Notes: generated from the sequence alone by a model not told the origin. Numbered from the stretch's first letter, positions 23,125 through 32,592 are shown. The stretch is DNA of 39,705 nucleotides from an uncultured Clostridia bacterium (GCA_947625695.1 CANQPO010000013.1:1-39705), one strand, 5' to 3'. Translations and numbers: made by a program.

Positions 23125-26100
23125 TTAAAAAGTAATGATCACCGTATTGATCCCGTCGGCATAAGCGTGAACGCTGCTCTTGGTGCGGCTGATCGCAAGC
23201 GACGCGCTCAGCTCGTCTCCTTGCGTCAGCGGATCGAACTCCTCCCCGTTCCAACGGATGAGGGCTTCGCATTCGCTTCCGTCCTCGCTGCAGAGCGCGT
23301 CGAAACTCAAATTGTACCCGTCGTCCGGCAGGGTCGGCAGAATGTTCGTCACGCACAGCTCTTCGAAGAGCTGCTGATATTTGAGCAATTGCCACGAGCT
23401 GAGCAGCTGCTTGTGAGCGAAGCGGTCGATCTCTGCCGCCGCGCCGATGAAGTCGAACTTCTTGGAAACAATTTCGAGATGGAGGTTTTTCAGGCGGTGG
23501 ACAAACGCACGGCAGCGATCGGTCTTGGGCTGATCGAACACCTGCTCCGGCGCCCCTTCCTCGTAGACGACGCCTTCGTCCATGTAGAATACCCGCGTGG
23601 AGACGTCCCGCGCAAACTTCATCTCATGCGTCACGATCAGCATGGTCAGCCCTTGCTCGGCAAGGCTGCGGATGACTGCCAGCACCTCGCCCACCATGGT
23701 GGGATCGAGCGCGCTGGTCGGTTCGTCAAAGAGGACGATCTCGGGCTGCATTCCCAAGGTACGCGCAATGGCGACGCGCTGTTTTTGACCGCCCGAGAGC
23801 TCGTCAGGATAGTTGAGCGCCTTTTCCTCAAGCCCCACGCTCGCGAGCAACTTCATGCCCCGTTCATAGGCCTGTTGGCGGGTACAGCCGAGCAGCTCTA
23901 CCGGACCGAGCATAATATTTTCGATGACGGTTAAATGGGCGAACAGGTTGAAGCTCTGGAACACCATTCCCATGCGGCGGCGCACTGCGCCGAGCTGCGT
24001 CGGCTTCACGCCCGTCACAGGCTGGCCGAACACCTCGATCTCCCCTTCCGTCGGCGTTTCCAAACGGTTGATACAGCGCAGGAAGGTGCTCTTGCCCGTG
24101 CCCGAAGGCCCGATGATGGAGATGACTTCCCCTCTGTTGATGACGGCGTTGACGTCCTTTAGGGGGGTCGCGTTGGGGAATACCTTCTTCAGATGGGAGA
24201 TCGTGATGACGGGCTCCCCGTTTTGCGCAGTGTTCGCCTCTTCCGCGGTTTCGGGAAGAGAAATGTTCGTGTCGATCCCCTTTAACCCTCTGCGGCGGCG
24301 GTGAGGGTCGATCTTCGTCTCTATAAGCCCCAAGAGAAGGGTCAAGCCCCATGCCAACAGGAAATACAGAATTGCAGTCAGAATCAGCGGGAAAAACGCC
24401 TCAAAGGTGCGGCTGCGGATGAGGTCGGTGGCCTTGGTCAGGTCCTGCACCGCGATATACCCCACCACGGAAGTCATTTTTACCATGGAAATAAATTCGC
24501 CCTTATAGACAGGCAAAATGTGCCGCGCCGCTTGGGGAGCGATGATCTTTGTAAAGGTCTTGACCCGTCCGAAGCCCATGGCGGACGCCGCTTCCCACTG
24601 CCCTGCGTCCACGGCGTCGATGCCCGTGCGCATCATTTCCGAGACATACACGCCGAAGTTGATGGAAAATCCGATGATGGACACGATGATCCCATCCAGT
24701 CTCGCTCCCGCAAATACGACATAGAAGAGCACCATGAGGAGCACCAGCACGGGGACCCCTTGGATGATACGGATAAATGCCGCCGTAATCTTGGAGGCGA
24801 CTTTGTTGCGGCTTCTGCGCAGCATGCACAACCCAAAGCCGAGCGCCGTACCGAAGAGAGCCGCAAAGATGGAGATGAGGAAGGTGACGCCAAGACCCGA
24901 GAGGATCATTTGCCATCTGTTTTCCTGAATGAAGTTCTTATAGAAGCTGTTCCCGAGTCCTTCCCAAAAGCCGACGTCGTCCTCTTTTGAAGCCGCGCCC
25001 AAGCCCATGTCTTCGCCGCGGACAACGAGCGTCGAGCCGCCCTCATAATGGGAAATGGGGAAATCGATGCTTTGCTTCCGCTCTTCGGTAATGCTGATGG
25101 CGCCCGAGACGATATCCGCCCTGTCGCTCGTCAGCATATTGATGAGCGAATTGAAAGTGGTCTGGGTGATCTCGAGCTTCATTCCAAGCTCTTTGGCGAT
25201 GAGGGAGACGAGCTCCACCTCATAGCCGAGGGACTGCCCGTTGCCGCCCACATAGCTCATGGGCTCCAACGTGGAGTCGTGGGCATACCGCAGGGTGCCG
25301 TTCGGCGCGTCATACTCCCCTATGTCGATCGTCTTTTTGCTGTCGTCGGCGCCCAGCCATTTTTCCCGCAGGGCGTCAAGTGTGCCATTTTCCTTATATC
25401 TCTCGATGATGACGCTGATTTTGTCCGTCAGAGGGCTACCCTTTTGCAACCCCAAACCATAGGTGTCGGGCGCAAGCGTATCGGGGAAGATCGCAAGTTC
25501 GGGCTGTCTCGCTACCGCAAGCTGTGCAACGGGCATATCGTGCGCCATGGCGTCAAGTTCGCCGGTCTGCAACGCAAGAAGCATCGTGGAGGCGTCATCG
25601 TAATACTTAAAGTTGCAGCCGCTGACGACAGAGTTTATAATCGTATCGTGAATGCTACCCGACATGACGCCCACGGTGGTCCCCGCAAAATCGTCGAGCG
25701 TTTTGAAGCGGACGTCGAATTGTCCGCGGTTCGCTACGACTGCTACCACGCCGCCGGTGTAATTCGGCGCGGCGAAATTTACGCTCTCCGCCCGTTCCTC
25801 TGTCACAGTCAAGCCGGTGGCAGAAACGTCGTACATCCCCGTGCCGAGCCCCGCGAAAATGGATGTGACCTCCGTACTTTCTACCTCCAACCCATAGCCG
25901 CGGGCCTTGCAGAAGCGCGCCATGATGTCAATATCATACCCGACGATCTTGTTGTCCTTGATGTAGCAGAAGGGCGCAAGGTCGGTCTTTACCGCCATAT
26001 GGATGACGCCGTTTTCTGCAGGGAAGGACTTCCAGTCCTCCACCACCTGTTTGCTTTCGTCGGTGCCGATCCAGATACTGTCGATTTCTTCAAGCGTGCC

Positions 26101-26577
26101 GTCCGCCTTGATTTGCGCCAAAAATTCGTTATACTCGTCCCGCAGCTTCGCGCCGCGGTCGGTCTTTGAGAAAGCGGCCGCATAGCTCTCCTGCACGAGA
26201 ACCTCGGGGAGATAGGTCACCGCCTTGTTCTCCATGCAAAGAAGTCGGGCGATCGGTTCGTCCATCAAAAAGGCGGCGATCTGCCCTTGCTCCACCGCTA
26301 AGGCCAGATCGGGAATGCGGTCGTAATACTTCTTCTCCGCATTCTCGATCAGATTGTCGGTATGGACGTCAAAGCTGGAGCCGGTCATCACGCCGATGGC
26401 CTGTCCGTCGAGCTGACGGACGTCGGTGATCGCGTCATCCTTCCCGCCGCCCGTTCCGCAGCTTACAAGGGGCAGGCACACTCCGAAAAGCAGGCAGATT
26501 AGAATGAGCGCCAAGGATAAAGTGAGGCAGAATTTCTTCGGCCGTACCGCGCTTGTTTTGAAAATTTGATTGTTCAT
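23125..26577 (-). CDS. All-in-one polar amino acid ABC importer (binding domains, permease, ATPase, C-terminal extension)
   Basis: 1150 aa from the ATG at 26577, chosen over a GTG at 26586 because AAAGG lies 7-8 nt upstream. Order of parts: signal peptide and lipobox LVSC (Cys 40); the second half of a family-3 binding protein (about 51-175); a complete family-3 binding protein (189-415, with [10 protein letters not shown] and [11 protein letters not shown]); the first half of another (425-521, [23 protein letters not shown]); a His/Gln-type permease (552-757) with the EAA loop [12 protein letters not shown]; an ATPase (790-1022) with [32 protein letters not shown] and THE; and an extension of about 115 residues. 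That extension ends in [10 protein letters not shown] and [11 protein letters not shown], reminiscent of a degenerate SpoIIAB/RsbW-like ATPase domain. It imports an amino acid. Fusion of all subunits is unusual. Confidence 0.9.
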   Translation of the reverse strand: MNNQIFKTSAVRPKKFCLTLSLALILICLLFGVCLPLVSCGTGGGKDDAITDVRQLDGQAIGVMTGSSFDVHTDNLIENAEKKYYDRIPDLALAVEQGQIAAFLMDEPIARLLCMENKAVTYLPEVLVQESYAAAFSKTDRGAKLRDEYNEFLAQIKADGTLEEIDSIWIGTDESKQVVEDWKSFPAENGVIHMAVKTDLAPFCYIKDNKIVGYDIDIMARFCKARGYGLEVESTEVTSIFAGLGTGMYDVSATGLTVTEERAESVNFAAPNYTGGVVAVVANRGQFDVRFKTLDDFAGTTVGVMSGSIHDTIINSVVSGCNFKYYDDASTMLLALQTGELDAMAHDMPVAQLAVARQPELAIFPDTLAPDTYGLGLQKGSPLTDKISVIIERYKENGTLDALREKWLGADDSKKTIDIGEYDAPNGTLRYAHDSTLEPMSYVGGNGQSLGYEVELVSLIAKELGMKLEITQTTFNSLINMLTSDRADIVSGAISITEERKQSIDFPISHYEGGSTLVVRGEDMGLGAASKEDDVGFWEGLGNSFYKNFIQENRWQMILSGLGVTFLISIFAALFGTALGFGLCMLRRSRNKVASKITAAFIRIIQGVPVLVLLMVLFYVVFAGARLDGIIVSIIGFSINFGVYVSEMMRTGIDAVDAGQWEAASAMGFGRVKTFTKIIAPQAARHILPVYKGEFISMVKMTSVVGYIAVQDLTKATDLIRSRTFEAFFPLILTAILYFLLAWGLTLLLGLIETKIDPHRRRRGLKGIDTNISLPETAEEANTAQNGEPVITISHLKKVFPNATPLKDVNAVINRGEVISIIGPSGTGKSTFLRCINRLETPTEGEIEVFGQPVTGVKPTQLGAVRRRMGMVFQSFNLFAHLTVIENIMLGPVELLGCTRQQAYERGMKLLASVGLEEKALNYPDELSGGQKQRVAIARTLGMQPEIVLFDEPTSALDPTMVGEVLAVIRSLAEQGLTMLIVTHEMKFARDVSTRVFYMDEGVVYEEGAPEQVFDQPKTDRCRAFVHRLKNLHLEIVSKKFDFIGAAAEIDRFAHKQLLSSWQLLKYQQLFEELCVTNILPTLPDDGYNLSFDALCSEDGSECEALIRWNGEEFDPLTQGDELSASLAISRTKSSVHAYADGINTVIITF

Positions 26578-26606
26578 GTTATGCACCTTTCAAGAAATTG
26601 AGGAAC

Positions 26607-26636
26607 TTCGTAAAAATAATATTCGTAAAAATAATA
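26607..26636. repeat. Perfect 15-bp tandem duplication
   Basis: TTCGTAAAAATAATA occurs twice head to tail (26607-26621, 26622-26636), 30 bp upstream of the importer gene. It could be a duplicated regulator site or simple slippage. Confidence 0.8.
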
Positions 26637-26688
26637 ATGGATGGAATTTGCAGTATGTTTTCTCTGCGCAATGCGCTTTTCCCCGAGC

Positions 26689-26880
26689 TTAAAGGAGGCC
26701 CTTATCCCTTGCCAAATTTTCGATGCTCCTGTCGTAGGTCGCCTCCGCCTCTTTGGAAAAGAAGCAAGCGGGAACGCCCTCGTTGTGGTCGCGGTGGTGC
26801 GCCACGCAGGCGCAGCACTTCCCATGGCGCGGGCAGTCATAAGTACACGGACAGGGCCTTTTGTTGTCACAAGTATTCAT
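26689..26880 (-). CDS. Small cysteine-rich protein, DUF6485-like
   Basis: 63 aa from the ATG at 26880 (GGAGG 8 nt upstream). The N-terminal half carries CDNKRPCPCTYDCPRHGKC, CACVAHH and PACFF: eight cysteines plus histidines, suited to bind metal. The second half is a short helix (EATYDRSIENLARDKG). The pattern matches a family of short Clostridia proteins known only as domains of unknown function; the exact family name is from memory. It has its own promoter at 26910-26938 and may read on into the importer gene 111 bp downstream, since no terminator separates them. Confidence 0.8.
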   Translation of the reverse strand: MNTCDNKRPCPCTYDCPRHGKCCACVAHHRDHNEGVPACFFSKEAEATYDRSIENLARDKGLL

Positions 26881-26909
26881 ACGTAATTCCTCCTGATATT
26901 CCATGATTT

Positions 26910-26938
26910 ATTGTAACATATATCGTCTTTCAAAGCAA
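26910..26938 (-). promoter_or_regulatory. Promoter of the Cys-rich gene
   Basis: On the minus strand TTGCTT (26933-26938), 17-bp spacer, TACAAT (26910-26915), 30 nt before the start codon. Confidence 0.65.
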
Positions 26939-27061
26939 TACAAAACCCCAATCAAAACAAAATCTTAACAATTTTTCACGAATGATAACAGAGGGCTCCC
27001 GCAGGATCGCTCCTTATTGGCAAAATGAAAAACGGTATCGCATTGCAGGCATGGAGAGTGC

Positions 27062-27102
27062 AAAAAAAATTTCCGCCCCGCGCAGCAAAGCTGCGCGGGG
27101 CG
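27062..27102 (-). terminator. Terminator of the Xre repressor gene
   Basis: CGCCCCGCGCAG (27074-27085) pairs with CTGCGCGGGGCG (27091-27102); on the minus strand a run of eight T follows. A duplicate of the element is at 6623-6661. Confidence 0.85.
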
Positions 27103-27114
27103 TTAGAAATCTAT

Positions 27115-27324
27115 TTACCATTCTTCTCTTCCGCAGAGAACATCGATAGAGACCGAAAACAGATCGGCGAGGAGCCACAGATAGGAAAGCGTGGGTTCCG
27201 TTTTCTTTTGCTCCCACTCGCTCACGCACTGTTGCGTGACCCCTATCGCCTTGGCAAGCGCCGCCTGCGAAAATTTCTGTTCGGTGCGAAGCGTTCTTAA
27301 ATTCTCCGCAAAGCGCGTCTCCAT
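27115..27324 (-). CDS. Xre/Cro-C1-type repressor
   Basis: 69 aa, essentially one helix-turn-helix domain: NLRTLRTEQKFSQAALAKAI, GVTQQCVSEWEQKKTEPTL, then a short dimerising tail LLADLFSVSIDVL. It is encoded divergently from the zinc-ribbon membrane protein at 27419. Two perfect palindromes lie between the genes: one (27329-27343) just before its own ATG, the other (27366-27379) inside the promoter of its neighbour, so it probably represses both. No ribosome site is visible before its ATG. Confidence 0.88.
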   Translation of the reverse strand: METRFAENLRTLRTEQKFSQAALAKAIGVTQQCVSEWEQKKTEPTLSYLWLLADLFSVSIDVLCGREEW

Positions 27325-27328
27325 AAAA

Positions 27329-27343
27329 ATAGTTTACAACTAT
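27329..27343. promoter_or_regulatory. Operator palindrome 1
   Basis: ATAGTT-TAC-AACTAT, a perfect inverted repeat 4 bp upstream of the Xre start codon; likely autorepression site. Confidence 0.6.
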
Positions 27344-27357
27344 TCTTGTGAAAATGC

Positions 27358-27386
27358 TTGACGTACAATTATAATTGTGATATAAT
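27358..27386 (+). promoter_or_regulatory. Promoter of the zinc-ribbon membrane protein, with operator palindrome 2
   Basis: TTGACG (27358-27363), 17-bp spacer, TATAAT (27381-27386). The spacer contains ACAATTATAATTGT (27366-27379), a perfect 14-bp palindrome that would block RNA polymerase if bound by the adjacent repressor. Confidence 0.75.
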
Positions 27387-27418
27387 TATTTTACAAACAA
27401 ATGTAAAGGAGAGATTTG

Positions 27419-27874
27419 ATGTTTAGCTTATTAAAACGTTTGATCCTTTGGGGGGTCAGAGCAGTTTGCGCAGTTCTACTGATCGTTGGCATTGCGATGG
27501 CAATCATGGACGAAAAGGCGCGCGTAACAGGAATCATTCTTGCCGTTGTGTCACTGGTCGTTGGCGTTGGATCGGCAAAGATATCGGATAAAATCACAAG
27601 CAAACAAAAGAAAAAGAAGGTTAGCGTCTGCAAACATTGTAAGCAATCTCTGCGCGGTGCGCGGTGCACTTACGAATATGATCTCTCGAAAGTCTGGAAC
27701 GATCATGTGACACTCCCTGTAGATATTACTTTGACCTGCCCAAACTGCGGGAAAGAGACGTATCTCCCAGAATACGTCTATCTATCCACCTATACCACAG
27801 GTTCGCCCGATGTAATCCAAAAAGATGCGGAAAAGCAAATCGATAAACTGCTCGATGAGCTGTTCTCCGATTGA
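27419..27874 (+). CDS. Membrane protein with zinc-ribbon domain
   Basis: 151 aa from the ATG at 27419, 7 nt after GGAG; the TTG just before it is not needed. Two membrane helices (about 10-28 and 36-55), then a basic stretch (KQKKKK) and a zinc ribbon formed by CKHC (near 71-74) and CPNC (near 108-111). The tail is acidic. Such small zinc-ribbon membrane proteins are common in Clostridia without a known role. Control by the divergent Xre repressor is likely from the promoter layout. Confidence 0.8.
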   Translation: MFSLLKRLILWGVRAVCAVLLIVGIAMAIMDEKARVTGIILAVVSLVVGVGSAKISDKITSKQKKKKVSVCKHCKQSLRGARCTYEYDLSKVWNDHVTLPVDITLTCPNCGKETYLPEYVYLSTYTTGSPDVIQKDAEKQIDKLLDELFSD

Positions 27875-27906
27875 GGAATATTCACAATTAAAATAAAATT
27901 TATGAA

Positions 27907-27945
27907 ACACGGTATCCGAACTTGCAATCGGATGCCGCGTTTTTA
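27907..27945 (+). terminator. Terminator after the zinc-ribbon gene
   Basis: ACACGGTATCCGA (27907-27919) pairs with TCGGATGCCGCGT (27928-27940), then TTTTT. One A-C mismatch. Confidence 0.8.
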
Positions 27946-28003
27946 TCGAAGAATTTTACGCACGCGCTTTTGTCCCGTGCAGACGGAAGCCACACAACGC
28001 CAT

Positions 28004-30007
28004 TCAATTCAAAACCACATCTTTCAAGCTGTCGTACTTTTTCAGGGCGGCTTTTTTGATCTCCTCGAAGTTGAGCCGCTTTTCAAACGCTTCGTCGGAG
28101 AGCTTTTTCGCCGCAAAAATGACGTCGGTGGAATAGCGCAAATTCTTGATGTCCTGCAAAAATTTGCCGCTCTGGCGGGTGCCGAAAAAGTCGCCGCCGC
28201 CCCTTAGCTCCAAGTCCTTTTCGGCGAGTTTGAAGCCGTCCGCCGTGTTCTTCAAAATATTCAGTCTCTCCGTCGCCGTCTCGCTCCCGCTGCCGACGAG
28301 CAGGAAACAATAGCTCTTGTCGCTCCCCCGCCCCACTCTTCCGCGGAGCTGGTGGAGCTGCGAAAGTCCGAACCGTTCGGCGTTATACACCACCATGATG
28401 GTGGCGTTGGGCACGTCCACGCCCACCTCGATGACGGTCGTCGAGACGAGGCAATCGTACTCCCCGTTTTTGAACGCCGTCATGATCTCCGTCTTTTCCC
28501 TGTCCTTCATTCTGCCGTGGAGGAGGGCAAAGCGCACGTCGAAGAGCTTGCCTTTGAGTTCCTCGTAGAGTTCGGTGACGGAGGTCACTTCCCCCTCATC
28601 GTCGTCGATCTTCGCACACACGAAATACGCCTGCTTGCCCGCCTTCGTCTCGCGGCGGATGTAGGCGAGCATGTCCTCGTATTTGTAAGAGGGAATGACC
28701 GAGGTCGAGATCTCCTGCCGCTCCTTGGGTTTATCGGGAATGGTGGTGATATCGAGATCGCCGTAGAAGATGAGCGAGAGCGTCCTCGGAATGGGGGTCG
28801 CGGACATGACGAGCACATCTGCGCCGTTCCCCTTTTCGCTCAGCGTGTTGCGCTGGGAAACGCCGAACCGATGTTGCTCGTCGCATACGCAAAAGGCGAG
28901 ATTATGAAAGAGGACGTCTCCTTGAAGAACGGCATGCGTGCCGCAGAGGATATCGATCTCTCCCGCCGCGAGCGCTTTTTTGAGTTCCCGCTTTTCTTTG
29001 GCAGTAGAGCCGCCTGCCAAATATCCTACCCGATAATCGGGAAAGATCTTCTGCAATAGCCGATAATTCTGCTCCGCGAGCACTTCGGTCGGGGAGAGAT
29101 AGACGGCCTGGAAGCCGCTCTTCACCGCCATAAAGATGCCGGTGAGCGCAACGGCGGTCTTGCCGCTTCCAACGTCCCCCTGCAAAAGGCGGTTCATGCG
29201 CACGGGCGAGGTGAGGTCGTTATAAATCGCCCGCACGGCGCCCTGCTGCCCCGCCGTAAAGACAAAGGGGAAGCGTTTTTCGAAGTCGGCGACCTCTCGT
29301 TCGGTGACGGTGTAGCGGTTGAGCCGCGCCTCGTTCTTGTCCCCCTTGATGAGTTTGAACGCCGAAATGAGGATGAAATACTCCTCGAGCGCAATGCGTT
29401 CGGAGGCGTTCAAAAGCCGCGTCTGCGACTCGGGCATGTGCACGTCGAAATAAGCCTGCCTCAAGGGCGGAAGTTTATATTTTCGGATGAGTTCTTCGGG
29501 AATGATGGTATTGATGGGCTCGGTGCGGAGGGCGGCTGTGATACTGTCCCGCAAGACTCGTTGGGTGAGCGCCCCCTTGAGGGGATAGACGGGCACGAGC
29601 CCCTTGAGGCGGCTGTTCTTTTCGAGGGGCTCGAAGGAGGGATTGACGAGGGAAATGCGGTCGTAATAGTTCTGTACCCGCCCGTAAAAGAGATATTCGC
29701 CCGGTTTGAGTTTTTGGGCGATGTAGGGCATGTTGAACCACACGGCGGTGAAGTTGTCCCTCCCCTGCTCGAGGAGGGCGCGCACGAGTTTCGTCCTGCC
29801 CGTATAGCGCACGGGCTCCACCGAGACGAGGGTGCAGGCGATGAGCGCCATGTCGTTGTGAAAGACCTCGCGGATGGAGACGCGGTTGGTCATGTCGAGA
29901 TAGGTGCGCGGAAAGTAGCGGACGAGCTCCGCCGTGTCGGTGATACCCAGTTTTGCGAAGTCCTTGGCGCGTTTCTCTCCCACGCCGCTCAGATGTGAAA
30001 GGTTCAT
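28004..30007 (-). CDS. recG: ATP-dependent DNA helicase RecG
   Basis: 667 aa, close to the usual length. The ATG at 30007 has GGAGG 4 nt upstream; the longer frame into the upstream gene is not real. N-terminal helical and OB-type wedge domain (LSGVGEKRAKDFAKLGI; RYTGRTKLVRALLEQGRDNF), helicase domain with GDVGSGKTAVAL, DEQHRFGVSQR, SATPIPRTL, and the C-terminal motor part with VSTTVIEVGVDVPNAT and QLRGRVGRG. RecG regresses stalled replication forks and remodels branched DNA. It overlaps the preceding small membrane protein by 4 bp. Its place after fakA is conserved in Bacillota. Confidence 0.96.
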   Translation of the reverse strand: MNLSHLSGVGEKRAKDFAKLGITDTAELVRYFPRTYLDMTNRVSIREVFHNDMALIACTLVSVEPVRYTGRTKLVRALLEQGRDNFTAVWFNMPYIAQKLKPGEYLFYGRVQNYYDRISLVNPSFEPLEKNSRLKGLVPVYPLKGALTQRVLRDSITAALRTEPINTIIPEELIRKYKLPPLRQAYFDVHMPESQTRLLNASERIALEEYFILISAFKLIKGDKNEARLNRYTVTEREVADFEKRFPFVFTAGQQGAVRAIYNDLTSPVRMNRLLQGDVGSGKTAVALTGIFMAVKSGFQAVYLSPTEVLAEQNYRLLQKIFPDYRVGYLAGGSTAKEKRELKKALAAGEIDILCGTHAVLQGDVLFHNLAFCVCDEQHRFGVSQRNTLSEKGNGADVLVMSATPIPRTLSLIFYGDLDITTIPDKPKERQEISTSVIPSYKYEDMLAYIRRETKAGKQAYFVCAKIDDDEGEVTSVTELYEELKGKLFDVRFALLHGRMKDREKTEIMTAFKNGEYDCLVSTTVIEVGVDVPNATIMVVYNAERFGLSQLHQLRGRVGRGSDKSYCFLLVGSGSETATERLNILKNTADGFKLAEKDLELRGGGDFFGTRQSGKFLQDIKNLRYSTDVIFAAKKLSDEAFEKRLNFEEIKKAALKKYDSLKDVVLN

Positions 30008-30453
30008 GTTTCCTCCCGAACGCGTTTTCTTTCGCGGGCAAGAAAAACGACGTATGCGATGGAGAGCGCAAACGCGGTAAGATATGTCCCTCCGGTGAGT
30101 GCAATGAGCGCCGCAAACACCGCAGAGCGCTCCGCGAGCATCATGTTCAAGCCCAAAGAAAAGAGTACAACGGGCAGGAATACGGAGAGAATGACAAGTA
30201 GCGTTTCCGCGCTCCCGTATTGTTTTTTCTTTGCAAGAAGAAGGATCCACACCACGACAAGGCCCGCCGCAATGACGGGAAAACAAAAGGTGGGGATCGC
30301 CGTCAAAAGCACGATCAATACCGTCGCGAACTCCTCCGAAAGGTCGCCGCTTCCGATCAAGTCCCCGATATTTATCATACATACGAAAAATGCCACCAAA
30401 AACGCGGCGGTGAGCGCCGTGAAAAGCAGCAGAGATATGCGAGTTTTTTTCAT
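30004..30453 (-). CDS. Small multi-pass membrane protein between fakA and recG
   Basis: 149 aa from the ATG at 30453 with an excellent GGAGG site 4 nt upstream. Four hydrophobic segments: about 9-30, 42-72, 82-103 and 113-137, with a basic C-terminus (RERKRVREE). No family recognised. It stops within the recG start codon (ATGA overlap), so both are translated from one mRNA. It is not part of the standard cluster. Confidence 0.8.
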   Translation of the reverse strand: MKKTRISLLLFTALTAAFLVAFFVCMINIGDLIGSGDLSEEFATVLIVLLTAIPTFCFPVIAAGLVVVWILLLAKKKQYGSAETLLVILSVFLPVVLFSLGLNMMLAERSAVFAALIALTGGTYLTAFALSIAYVVFLARERKRVREET

Positions 30454-30485
30454 ACAACCTCCTCTCATTCTTCTATGTACGATCT

Positions 30486-30515
30486 TACAAAAACGGCTGC
30501 GCAAACAGCGCAGCC
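30486..30515 (-). terminator. Terminator after fakA
   Basis: GGCTGCGC (30495-30502) pairs with GCGCAGCC (30508-30515); on the minus strand GTTTTTG follows. Confidence 0.8.
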
Positions 30516-30522
30516 ACAGTCG

Positions 30523-32175
30523 TTATTCGAGGGAAACCAGATAGTAGTAGACGGGCTGGCCACCGCTGTGGTAGTCCACGTCGCAGTCGGGGAAGGCCTC
30601 CGCGACCTTTGCGGTGAGCGCGATCGCGTCCTCCTCGCTGACTTCCTCCCCATAGTAGAGGGTGATGACCTCGTGCTGGTCCTCTTTGAGCCTGTCGAGG
30701 AGTTTGAGCACGGTGTCGTCGATGTTGTCGCTCTTTGCGAGGATCTTCTTGTCGTCGAGCCCGATGATGTCCCCTTCCTTGATGTTGAAGCCGTTCACGC
30801 TCGTGGTGCGCACGGCGTGGGTGACGCTGCCCGCCTTCACGTTGTCGAGCGCGTGGATCATGTTCGTCTTGTTCTCTTCCACGCTCGCGTCGGGTGAGAA
30901 GCAAAGCGCCGCCGCAAAGCCCTGCGGCACGTTGCGGGTGGGAATGACGTGAATGGTGCGGTTGTCCACAAGCGCCTTCGCCTGCTCCGCCGCCAAAATG
31001 ATGTTCTTATTGTTGGGGAACACGAACACGTTGTCCGCGTTGATCTTCTGCACCGCCGTGGCGATGTCGGACGCAGAGGGGTTCATCGTCTGCCCGCCCT
31101 CGATCACGCGGTCCACGAACAGGTCTTTAAAGATATCCGAAATGCCGTCGCCCGTGCAGATGGCGAGCATGCCCTGCTCTTTTTTCTCCGCGGCGATCTT
31201 GGCTTTGAGGGCGCGGTTCTGTTCGAGCATGTTCTCGATCTTGGGACGGTCGAGTTCGCCGAGCTCCAAGGCATAGGTCAGCGCCACGCCGGGGCAGTTG
31301 GTGTGCACATGCACTTTGATCATCTCAAGGTCGCCGATACAGATGACCGAATCGCCGATGTTCATGAGATTTTCTCTCAGCTTGTCGATATCGGCAAGGG
31401 TGGTGCTCTTTTTTAAGTTGATGACGAAGAACTCGGTGCAGTAGGCAAACTGTATTTCGCCGAGGTCCATATTGATGATGTCGGAGTTGTCGCCGAAGTC
31501 CGCGTCGAGGCTCTGCGCCGCGTTGGCGGCCTCTGTCTGCACTTCGGAGACGATCTCGTCCCCCATGATCGCCGCCTGGAAGCCGCGCATGATGGTCATG
31601 AGCCCCACGCCGCCCGAATCGACGACCCCCGCCTTCTTCAAAACGGGCAGAAGTTCGGGCGTCTTGGCAAGCGCCCTGTCCCCCTCCTCGATGATGGCGG
31701 GAATGAAATTTTCATATTCGCGGTATTTTCCCGCGTTCTTCACGGCGAATTCGCTCATGAGGCGCATGACCGTGAGGATGGTGCCTTCCTTGGGAATGGC
31801 AACGGCGTTATAGGCGACCTTGGTGCCCGCCTCGAGCGCCTTCGCAAACGCGCGGGTGTCCACTTCCGGTTTGCCCACGCGGAGCACCGAGCAAATTCCT
31901 CTGAAAATCTGGGAGAGGATGACGCCCGAGTTTCCGCGCGCGCCCTTCAAAGCGCCCTTGGAAACGCAGTCGCACACTTCCATAAAGTTATTCGAAGTGG
32001 TGCCCGTGAGCTCCTTCACCGCCGACTGCATGGTGAGGGACATGTTGGTGCCCGTATCGCCGTCGGGAACGGGGAACACGTTGAGCGCGTCCACCTTCGC
32101 ACGGTTATTGTCAAGCATTTTTGCGCCGACCAAAACCATTTTGCGGAAGGTCGCGCAGTTGATTGTTTTCTGCAT
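30523..32175 (-). CDS. fakA: DAK2-domain fatty acid kinase FakA (YloV)
   Basis: 550 aa. The N-terminal DhaL/DAK2 domain has the ATP-metal aspartates in NVFPVPDGDTGTNMS and the loop GARGNSGVILSQIFRG; the C-terminal half is a DegV-like/DUF1949-type region (DNVFVFPNNKNIILAAEQAK). FakA phosphorylates fatty acids bound to a FakB (DegV) protein for phospholipid synthesis; no fakB is in the window. AAGGAG lies 6 nt upstream of the ATG. It follows the Asp23/Gls24 gene as in other Bacillota. The two genes are separated by 66 bp and share the promoter at 32649-32677. Confidence 0.93.
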   Translation of the reverse strand: MQKTINCATFRKMVLVGAKMLDNNRAKVDALNVFPVPDGDTGTNMSLTMQSAVKELTGTTSNNFMEVCDCVSKGALKGARGNSGVILSQIFRGICSVLRVGKPEVDTRAFAKALEAGTKVAYNAVAIPKEGTILTVMRLMSEFAVKNAGKYREYENFIPAIIEEGDRALAKTPELLPVLKKAGVVDSGGVGLMTIMRGFQAAIMGDEIVSEVQTEAANAAQSLDADFGDNSDIINMDLGEIQFAYCTEFFVINLKKSTTLADIDKLRENLMNIGDSVICIGDLEMIKVHVHTNCPGVALTYALELGELDRPKIENMLEQNRALKAKIAAEKKEQGMLAICTGDGISDIFKDLFVDRVIEGGQTMNPSASDIATAVQKINADNVFVFPNNKNIILAAEQAKALVDNRTIHVIPTRNVPQGFAAALCFSPDASVEENKTNMIHALDNVKAGSVTHAVRTTSVNGFNIKEGDIIGLDDKKILAKSDNIDDTVLKLLDRLKEDQHEVITLYYGEEVSEEDAIALTAKVAEAFPDCDVDYHSGGQPVYYYLVSLE

Positions 32176-32241
32176 GAGATACTCCTTGACTTCTCAGCCT
32201 GCTTGTTATGAAAAAAGGGCTAATTAAACGCCGTAAGCACG

Positions 32242-32592
32242 TTACAGTTTCAAGCCCATGACGTTGACGTTCACGGTGTCCACGATCATGCCCGTAAACT
32301 TTTCAACTTTGTATTTGATTGCTTCTTTTAAGGATTCGGCGACTGCCTCGATGGAGACGCCGTATTTGATGAGAACGTAAACGTCGATGAAAATGCGGTT
32401 GCCCTGCGTGGTGACCTTTACCCCTTTTCCGCCCGCGTCCTTTTTGAGGAGCTCGGCGAGGGTATCGGTGAAACGGCGCGCAACGGTATCCACGATGCCA
32501 TAGCTTTCCATCGCGGCTTGGGACGCTACCTTTGCGATAGCGAGTTCGGAGATCGAGATTTTTCCGTAAGCGTTGCTTGTGCTGACCGACAT
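32242..32592 (-). CDS. Asp23/Gls24 family protein
   Basis: 116 aa from the ATG at 32592 (GGAG 6 nt upstream). The sequence GKISISELAIAKVASQAAME opens the typical Asp23 domain, followed by IFIDVYVLIKYGVSIEAVAE and VNVNVMGLKL. Members are small cell-envelope or alkaline-shock proteins; this position next to fakA (the yloU place) is conserved. A promoter at 32649-32677 drives it, divergent from rpmB. Confidence 0.92.
   Translation of the reverse strand: MSVSTSNAYGKISISELAIAKVASQAAMESYGIVDTVARRFTDTLAELLKKDAGGKGVKVTTQGNRIFIDVYVLIKYGVSIEAVAESLKEAIKYKVEKFTGMIVDTVNVNVMGLKL

Noticed and set aside
25048-26169. 373-codon plus-strand open frame
   Set aside because: Antisense to the ABC importer, whose motifs in the other strand are unmistakable.
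30008-30457. 150-codon N-terminal extension of recG
   Set aside because: It is a shadow of the small membrane protein gene in another frame; RecG has its normal start and ribosome site at 30007.
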